Origin: Rhodospirillaceae bacterium
GTDB lineage: Bacteria > Pseudomonadota > Alphaproteobacteria > JAEULC01
Assembly: GCA_023266845.1 (NCBI GenBank)
Contig: JAHFPH010000014.1
Span: 1-41,006, forward strand
Direction of reading: 5' to 3'
Length of the DNA stretch: 41,006 nucleotides
Both the position numbers and the translations under genes were made by a program. The stretch's first letter is position 1; each line of letters opens with the position of its first letter. A model generated the notes under the pieces. It made no database searches and was not told the origin of the DNA. It saw nothing but the letters and a program-made list of their open reading frames with translations. Shown piece by piece: positions 35,754 through 41,006 of this stretch.

Positions 35754-36743
35754 ATGAACGCGACACCCATGCGGTATCGGGCGCTGTTGACTGCCGCGCT
35801 GACGGCGCTGGCGGCTATTCCGGCGGCAAGCCCGCCCGCGTCGGCGCAAGAAAAGCTGACGCTGTCGATCGCCACCGGCGGCACCGGCGGCGTCTACTAT
35901 CCGCTCGGCGGCGGCTTCGGCAACATTCTGGGCAAGGAGCTGCCGGGCGTCACGGCCACCGCGCAGGTGACGGGCGGCTCGGTCGCCAACCTGCAGCTTG
36001 TCTCCACGAACAAGGCCGATCTGTGCTTCACCCAGGTCGACGCGGCCTGGGACGCCGTCAACGGCCTGGACAAGTTCCCGAGCAAGCTTGCGATCCGGGC
36101 TCTGGTCGTCATGTATCCCAACCACATGCACGTGGTGACGGTCGAGGGAACCGGCATCAGCAAGGTCGAGGACGTGAAGGGCAGGCGCGTTTCCACCGGC
36201 TCGCCCGGCAGCGCGACCGAGGTCTATGCGTTCCGGGTGCTCGAGGCGGCCGGCCTCGACCACGAGAAGGACATCAAGAAAGAACGGCTCGGCGTCTCCG
36301 AAAGCGTGAACGCGCTGAAGGACAAGAAGATCGAGGCCTTCTTCTGGGTCGGCGGGTTGCCGACGGCCGGCGTCACCGATCTCGCGGCCACGCCGAACAC
36401 GAAGATCAAGATCCTCGATATTGCGCACTTCACGGCGAAGATGAACGCCAAGTACGGCAAGCTTTATGCCGAGGCGACGATTCCGGCCGCCACCTACAAG
36501 GGCATGGACAAGGACGCCAAGAACAACACCGTTTGGAACATCATGGCGGTGAACGCCAGCATGTCCGACGATCTCGCCTACAAGCTCACCAAGGTCATGC
36601 TGGAAAAGCGGGCCGATCTGGCGCTGGTGCACGCGGAGGCTAACAACATCAAGGTGGAATGGCAGACTTCGAGCCGCGCGGGGATTCCATGGCATCCCGG
36701 CGCGCTGAAATACTTCAAGGAAAAAGGCATCAAGGTCGAGTGA
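35754..36743 (+). CDS. TAXI-family TRAP transporter solute-binding protein
   Basis: A 329-residue periplasmic binding protein. A signal peptide (ending PPASAQ near residue 31) is followed by the family start KLTLSIATGGTGGVYYPLGGG with the TAXI-type T-G-G-x-x-G-x-Y-Y-P motif. TGGSVANLQLV, DLCFTQVDAAWDAVNG and STGSPGSATEVYAFRVLEAA complete the N-lobe signature. FWVGGLPTAGVTDLA near 200 is also typical. TAXI proteins often bind glutamate-like or dicarboxylate ligands, but this ligand is unknown. A GGGGAGG site lies about 13 bases before the ATG at 35754; an in-frame ATG at 35769 is an alternative. A strong hairpin separates it from the permease gene. Confidence 0.93.
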   Translation: MNATPMRYRALLTAALTALAAIPAASPPASAQEKLTLSIATGGTGGVYYPLGGGFGNILGKELPGVTATAQVTGGSVANLQLVSTNKADLCFTQVDAAWDAVNGLDKFPSKLAIRALVVMYPNHMHVVTVEGTGISKVEDVKGRRVSTGSPGSATEVYAFRVLEAAGLDHEKDIKKERLGVSESVNALKDKKIEAFFWVGGLPTAGVTDLAATPNTKIKILDIAHFTAKMNAKYGKLYAEATIPAATYKGMDKDAKNNTVWNIMAVNASMSDDLAYKLTKVMLEKRADLALVHAEANNIKVEWQTSSRAGIPWHPGALKYFKEKGIKVE

Positions 36744-36770
36744 CGGCCTTAAGGCCGAAAGCCTGCGACG

Positions 36771-36808
36771 GATTGCCGGACCCCGATCGGTCCGGCAATC
36801 GCGTTTTT
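36771..36808 (+). terminator. Strong intra-operon terminator between TRAP binding protein and permease
   Basis: GATTGCCGGACC at 36771-36782 and GGTCCGGCAATC at 36789-36800 form a perfect 12-bp stem with a CCGATC loop, followed by GCGTTTTT. It is a textbook intrinsic terminator 28 bases after the binding-protein stop and 40 bases before the permease start. Partial read-through would lower permease expression relative to binding protein. Confidence 0.92.
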
Positions 36809-36848
36809 GGCCGGCGGCTCGAAGCGCTTGCGGGGGAGTGAAGTTCGC

Positions 36849-39029
36849 GTGGAAATAAAAACCGATGGCGTTTCTGCGCTGACAGCGGCCGAGCTTTCCG
36901 AGGACGCGCGCCACAAGCTCGAGCAGTACATCGAGGAAGAAGAGGGCGCGTTCAACCGGCTGGGCGGCTGGGTCGGCACGACCATCGCGGGGCTGGCGAT
37001 ATTCGTCTCTCTGTTCCATCTCTATGGCGCCTATGACATCGTTCCGGCCCATGTGCTGCGGCCGGCGCATGTCGGCATGGTGCTGACGCTCTGCTTCCTG
37101 CTGCTTCCGATGGCGCACCGGTTCCGCGACCGCATCCGGTGGTGGGACTATCTTCTGGCCGCCGCGAGCGCCGGAACGATTCTCTACGTGCTGTCGCAAG
37201 GCGCGGATTTCGGCGACCGCGCCACCATGCCGACCAGGCCCGATTACCTGGTCGGAGTCGTCTTCATCGTGCTGCTGCTCGAGGGCACGCGGCGAGCGAC
37301 CGGCCTGATCATGCCCGGCGTCGCCATCGCCTTCATCCTCTACGCGATGTTCGGCAATCATCTGCCCGCGCCCTGGACCCATCGCGGCTTCGCCATGGAG
37401 GATCTGGTCGCGCATCTCTATATGACGCTCGAGGGCATCTTCGGAACCACGGTCGATGTGGCGTCGAGCCTGATCATTCTTTTCACCGTCTACGGCGCGG
37501 TCCTGAATCAATCCGGCGCCGGCAAATTCTTCATCGACTTCTCGTTCGCGGCGATGGGCGGCAAGCGCAACTCGGCCGGCCGGGCCGTCGTGCTGTCGTC
37601 CTTTCTCTTGGGCGGGCCGTCGGGCTCGGGCGTCGCCACCACGGTGACGATCGGCACCGTTGCCTATCCGCTGCTCGAGAGGGCCGGCTACGAGAAGAAT
37701 GCGGCCGGCGGCCTTTTGGCCGCGGGCGGGCTGGGCGCCATCATCTCGCCGCCGGTGCTGGGCGCCGCCGCGTTCCTGATCGCCGAGTACCTGAAGATCT
37801 CGTACCTCGACGTCATCCGCATGGCGACGATCCCGACGCTGCTCTACTACCTCGCTATTTTCGTGATGGTCGAAATCGACGCGCGCATTCAGGGTGGCGG
37901 CGGCGAATTGCTGGTCGAGAAGGGCCAGCTGTGGCGGGTCACGAAGGACTATTGGTTCCACTTCAGCTCGCTGATCTCGATCATCGTCTTCATGCTGCTG
38001 GGCTTCTCGCCGGTGCTGGCGGTCTTCTGGGCCACCATGCTGGCGGTCGCCGCCAGCGCGTTGCGCGCCGACACGGCGATCGTTCCGTGGTGGATCGCCG
38101 CCCCGCTGCTCGCGAGCCTTTCGATCGTGACCCTCGATCTGCTCGGCGTGCCCCTCGGCTCCTATCTTCCCGGCTACGAATGGGCGCTGGTCTATGCGCC
38201 GGTGGCCGCGGCGTCGGCGATCGGCCTGTTGGCGCCGCGGATCGCGCCATCGGCCGCGCGTTTCGCGGTGGCGATGAAGGAAGGCACCACCGGCGTGCTC
38301 AACGTGGCGGCGACCTGCGCCACGGCGGGGATCATCGTCGGCGTCGTCACGCTTACCGGCTTGGCGCAGCGTTTCGCCGACATCATCATCGGATACGCGC
38401 AGGGAAGCCTGCTGCTGACCACCATCTTCACCGCCGCCATCGTGTGGGTCGTGGGCTTGGCCGTGCCGGTAACGGCGTCATACATCATGTGCGCGGTGAT
38501 CGCGGCGCCCGCGATGATCAAGCTGGGCGTGCCGGACTTCGCGGCGCACATGTTCATCTTCTACTATGCGGTCCTGTCCGAGGTCTCGCCGCCAACGGCG
38601 CTGTCGCCGTTCGCGGCCGCCGCGATCACCGGCGGCAATCCCTACATCACCACGATGCAGGCCTGGAAATACACGATGCCCGCGTTCATCGTGCCGTTCG
38701 CCTTCGTGCTGGAGCCCGAGGGCGTGGGCCTGCTGCTGGTGGTGCCCAAGGGCGGCAACTGGATGGACATCGTCGAGATTTCGTTCAGCCTGTCGCTGGG
38801 AATCTTCACGCTGGCGGTGACGCTCCAGGGCTGGCTGATCCGCAAGGCCACGGTGGTCGAGCGCGGCCTGCTGCTGCTGGCGGGGATCCTATTCATCATG
38901 CCCGGCCTGTTCGACCCGCTGGTCGCGGGCGTGGTCGGCCATCACATGATCGGCGCGCATGTGGTGGGGGCGGTGCTGATGGTCATGGCCCTCGCAATGC
39001 AGAAGTTCAGGTCGGCGCCGGCGATCTGA
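36849..39029 (+). CDS. TRAP transporter fused permease (4TM/12TM)
   Basis: A 726-residue polytopic inner-membrane protein with about 16-18 hydrophobic segments. The N-terminal third (about 45-200) is the small DctQ-like part; the rest is the large DctM-like part. Recognisable blocks are GGKRNSAGRAVVLSSFLLGG followed by PSGSGVATTVTIGT, GGLGAIISPPVLGAAAFLIA near 295, and VLSEVSPPTALSPFAAAAITGG near 575, the substrate and sodium region repeated in the two halves. A GTG at 36849 is taken as start, with GGGGGAG upstream; an acidic cytoplasmic helix (EQYIEEEEGAF) precedes the first TM. With the TAXI protein it imports an unknown organic anion using a sodium gradient. Confidence 0.93.
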   Translation: MEIKTDGVSALTAAELSEDARHKLEQYIEEEEGAFNRLGGWVGTTIAGLAIFVSLFHLYGAYDIVPAHVLRPAHVGMVLTLCFLLLPMAHRFRDRIRWWDYLLAAASAGTILYVLSQGADFGDRATMPTRPDYLVGVVFIVLLLEGTRRATGLIMPGVAIAFILYAMFGNHLPAPWTHRGFAMEDLVAHLYMTLEGIFGTTVDVASSLIILFTVYGAVLNQSGAGKFFIDFSFAAMGGKRNSAGRAVVLSSFLLGGPSGSGVATTVTIGTVAYPLLERAGYEKNAAGGLLAAGGLGAIISPPVLGAAAFLIAEYLKISYLDVIRMATIPTLLYYLAIFVMVEIDARIQGGGGELLVEKGQLWRVTKDYWFHFSSLISIIVFMLLGFSPVLAVFWATMLAVAASALRADTAIVPWWIAAPLLASLSIVTLDLLGVPLGSYLPGYEWALVYAPVAAASAIGLLAPRIAPSAARFAVAMKEGTTGVLNVAATCATAGIIVGVVTLTGLAQRFADIIIGYAQGSLLLTTIFTAAIVWVVGLAVPVTASYIMCAVIAAPAMIKLGVPDFAAHMFIFYYAVLSEVSPPTALSPFAAAAITGGNPYITTMQAWKYTMPAFIVPFAFVLEPEGVGLLLVVPKGGNWMDIVEISFSLSLGIFTLAVTLQGWLIRKATVVERGLLLLAGILFIMPGLFDPLVAGVVGHHMIGAHVVGAVLMVMALAMQKFRSAPAI

Positions 39030-39031
39030 CG

Positions 39032-40375
39032 CTACAGATACCGCCACCACACATAGACGTGGCTGATCGCCACGCTGACCAGCATCATCGGAAACGCGGT
39101 CTTCGTGTATTGCATGAAGCCGAACTTGATGCCGCCGCGCTCGGCCAAGCCCGCGACCGTCAGGTTCGCCGAGGCGCCGACCAGCGTGCCGTTGCCGCCC
39201 AGGCACGCGCCCAGCGACAGCGCCCACCACAGCGGCAGCAATCCTTCCTCGCCGCCGAAGGCCGGGGCCGTCGACTTGATCAGCGGGATCATGGTGGCGA
39301 CGAAGGGAATGTTGTCGATAATCGCCGACAGGACCGCCGAGGCCCAGAGGATCGCCAGCGTGGTGACGGTCAAATCGCCGCCCGTGGCCTTCAGCAGCAG
39401 ATCGGCCAGCCAACTCAGCAGGCCCGCCACCTCCACGCCATGCACCACCATGAACAGGCCGACGAAGAAGAATATGGTGATCCATTCCACCTCGCCGAAG
39501 GCGCGGGTGACGTTTTCCGACTGCTTCTCGGCGTGATGCGGGTGGTTCTCCAGCCACATCAGCACGGCCGCGCCCAGCATGGCGATGCTGCCCGGCTCCA
39601 GATGCAAGGGCTTGGCGAACACGAACACCACGATCACCGCGCCGATCACCACCGAGGATTGCTTCAGCAGCGTCCAGTCGGTGATGGCGTCGCTTTCCTT
39701 CATCGCCATGACGCGCGCCTGGTGCTCGGGCGTGCTCAGCATCGCGCGGCCCCACCACCAATGGATCATCAGCGCCTGCGCGGCCATGACCACCAGGATC
39801 ACCGGGGTCAGATTCAGCACGAAATCGTTGAAGGTCAGGCCTACGCTGGAGCCGATCAGGATGTTGGGCGGGTCGCCGATCAGCGTCGCCGTGCCGCCGA
39901 TGTTCGATGCGAACACCTCGGCGAACAGGAACGGATAGGGCGGCACCTCCAGCTCCCTGGTGATCGCCAGCGTCACCGGCACGATCAACAGCACCGTCGT
40001 CACGTTGTCCAGCAGCGCCGAGACCACGGCGGTGGTTAGCTGCAGCATCAACAAAATGCCCCAGGGCTTGGCGCGCGCCACCTTGACCGACCAGATGGCC
40101 ACGGCCTGGAACACGCCGCAGCGCCGCGTGATCGCCACCAGGATCATCATGCCGGTCAGAAGCGCGATGGTGTTGAAATCGATGCCCTTGACCGCTTCGA
40201 CCTGGTCGAGCACGCCGATCGCGATCATCACGCCCGCGCCCAGCAGCGCGACGATCGCGCGGTTCAGGCGCTCGGACATGATCACGCCGTAGACCACCAG
40301 AAGAATGACGGTCGACACCCACAGCGGATTCAGGCCGAAGATCACATGCGGCGCGAAATGGCCAACCGAGTGCAT
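39032..40375 (-). CDS. ArsB/NhaD-family ion transporter
   Basis: A 447-residue membrane protein of the ion transporter superfamily with about 11 TM segments in two related halves. The first half has ALLDNVTTVLLIVPVTLAI and FASNIGGTATLIGDPPNILI; the second has AIIDNIPFVATMIPLI and GACLGGNGTLVGASANLTVA. These paired D-N-[VI] and G-G-x-x-T-L-x-G motifs are shared by ArsB, NhaD and P-protein relatives. Whether it exports arsenite or exchanges sodium and protons cannot be read directly; no ars genes are nearby, so a cation/proton role is preferred. It converges with the TRAP permease two bases away and diverges from the NhaD-like gene. Confidence 0.88.
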   Translation of the reverse strand: MHSVGHFAPHVIFGLNPLWVSTVILLVVYGVIMSERLNRAIVALLGAGVMIAIGVLDQVEAVKGIDFNTIALLTGMMILVAITRRCGVFQAVAIWSVKVARAKPWGILLMLQLTTAVVSALLDNVTTVLLIVPVTLAITRELEVPPYPFLFAEVFASNIGGTATLIGDPPNILIGSSVGLTFNDFVLNLTPVILVVMAAQALMIHWWWGRAMLSTPEHQARVMAMKESDAITDWTLLKQSSVVIGAVIVVFVFAKPLHLEPGSIAMLGAAVLMWLENHPHHAEKQSENVTRAFGEVEWITIFFFVGLFMVVHGVEVAGLLSWLADLLLKATGGDLTVTTLAILWASAVLSAIIDNIPFVATMIPLIKSTAPAFGGEEGLLPLWWALSLGACLGGNGTLVGASANLTVAGLAERGGIKFGFMQYTKTAFPMMLVSVAISHVYVWWRYL

Positions 40376-40515
40376 GGCGGTCCCCCTCGAATTTTTTCAG
40401 AGCCGCCTTTTCGCCGGCCAGCCCGCAAATTTTCCCCGCGCGTCTATGGGGGAAACCGCCGATGGCGTCAAGCGCGCAGCCGGTTCATGCGCATTTCGCG
40501 GGTTGCGGCGGGCCC

Positions 40516-41006
40516 ATGAATCGGGTCATCTGGCCGGCGATGAATCCCGCAAGCCGCCGAATCGCCGTTTCAAGCGCCATGACGCTCGTGTTCGGTGCAG
40601 CGCCGGCATGGGCGGCGGCGGACGCGCCCGAATTGCCCGGCGCCGGGCTGTCCCTTCTGTGGGGCTTGCCGTTTCTCGGCATCCTGCTGTCGATCGCTGT
40701 CCTTCCGCTGGCCGCGCCGAAATTCTGGCACGCGCATTTCGGCAAGGTCTCGGCGGCATGGTCGGCGGCGTTCCTCGTGCCTTGCCTGGCAGCGTTCGGC
40801 GTTCCGGTGACGCTGTACGAACTGTTGCACGTCCTGCTGCTGGACTACGTGCCGTTCATCGTGCTTCTGCTGGCCCTGTTCGTGGTCGGCGGCGGCATCA
40901 GGATCGTGGGAGGTCTTAGGGTCACGGCGTTCGCCAACACGGCGGCCCTGGCCTTCGGCGCGGCGCTCGCCGGCTGGATCGGCACCACCGCCGCCTGCAT
41001 GGTGCT
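40516..41006 (+). CDS. NhaD/UIT-type sodium:proton antiporter, N-terminal part (cut by window edge)
   Basis: The frame from the ATG at 40516 stays open to the window end (163 full codons). It encodes a signal-like hydrophobic start (APAWAADAPELPG), then LGILLSIAVLPLAAPKFWHA followed by HFGKVSAAWSAAF, LHVLLLDYVPFIVLLLALFV and VGGGIRIVGG. The last block is GWIGTTAACMV. This matches the N-terminal third of NhaD-like antiporters, where GTTGASML is usual in the last block. It lies divergent to the ArsB/NhaD-type gene with 140 bases between. The remaining two thirds lie outside the window, so function is inferred only from the N-terminus. Confidence 0.8.
   Translation, partial: MNRVIWPAMNPASRRIAVSSAMTLVFGAAPAWAAADAPELPGAGLSLLWGLPFLGILLSIAVLPLAAPKFWHAHFGKVSAAWSAAFLVPCLAAFGVPVTLYELLHVLLLDYVPFIVLLLALFVVGGGIRIVGGLRVTAFANTAALAFGAALAGWIGTTAACMV

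Noticed and set aside
35658..37961. 767-codon open frame on the minus strand
   Set aside because: It is antisense to the TAXI and TRAP genes and runs through a clear terminator.
37139..40039. 966-codon open frame on the plus strand
   Set aside because: It is an off-frame reading of the TRAP permease continuing through the antisense of the ArsB/NhaD gene; the product is Arg/His-rich with no domain.
40431..40470. Possible riboswitch before the NhaD-like gene
   Set aside because: TTTCCCC and GGGGAAA form a 7-bp inverted repeat, and a GCCGATGGCGTCA stretch recalls the fluoride motif, but the required pairing and conserved core could not be assembled.

Overview
The window reads as chromosome of a GC-rich alphaproteobacterium. 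The evidence is a separate ParE of alphaproteobacterial type, a glnB-glnA pair with conserved Tyr51 and adenylylation tyrosine, a TAXI-type TRAP transporter, a coxG/S/L/M-like molybdenum hydroxylase cluster, and strong third-position G/C use. No genus is claimed. No integrase, transposase, CRISPR array, rRNA or replication origin was seen. Genes are densely packed and mostly housekeeping or metabolic. Two lower-GC accessory insertions stand out: a Fic toxin-antitoxin pair behind tRNA-His, and a large TIR-like/KAP NTPase gene.

Layout. (1) 1-6501, minus strand: a tight run reading from a nucleotide-sugar dehydrogenase through a four-TM SMR/ArnE-like protein, an SxtJ-like protein, a 49-residue DUF5989-type protein and a NodU/CmcH carbamoyltransferase. 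It continues into a 17-kDa-antigen-like protein, a Cys/Met-metabolism PLP enzyme, a YfcG-like glutathione transferase and the start of zwf. (2) 6687-12249, plus strand: surface polysaccharide genes (O-antigen ligase-like protein, rfbB, rfbA, manC) and a CysD-like enzyme. Blocks 1 and 2 diverge from a shared 185-bp region and probably make and decorate one surface glycan. (3) 12272-17959: parE, a thioesterase, a methyltransferase, a GT17 glycosyltransferase, a Sel1-repeat protein and a c-type cytochrome. (4) 18041-21324: nitrogen control (glnB-glnA with a possible sigma-54 promoter and a clear terminator) and a class I aminotransferase. (5) 21468-22880: tRNA-His, the Fic module and a conserved gene of unknown function. 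(6) 22950-28453: a zinc dehydrogenase, an HpaI-type aldolase, NAD(P)HX repair, and a redox trio in which two peroxiredoxin-like paralogues flank a DsbD-alpha-like periplasmic protein. (7) 28591-31185: the TIR-like/KAP protein. (8) 31189-35585, minus strand: coxG, coxS, coxL and coxM-like genes, whose large subunit carries the form II signature AYRGAGR. (9) 35754-41006: a TAXI TRAP solute-binding protein, a terminator, a fused TRAP permease, an ArsB/NhaD-type ion transporter and the start of a second NhaD-like antiporter.

The most novel candidates are the TIR-like/KAP gene, with an in-frame tandem repeat in its membrane segment, and the small-membrane-protein cassette around the carbamoyltransferase. 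Similarity calls come from reading motifs and remembered family patterns. No database search was run.
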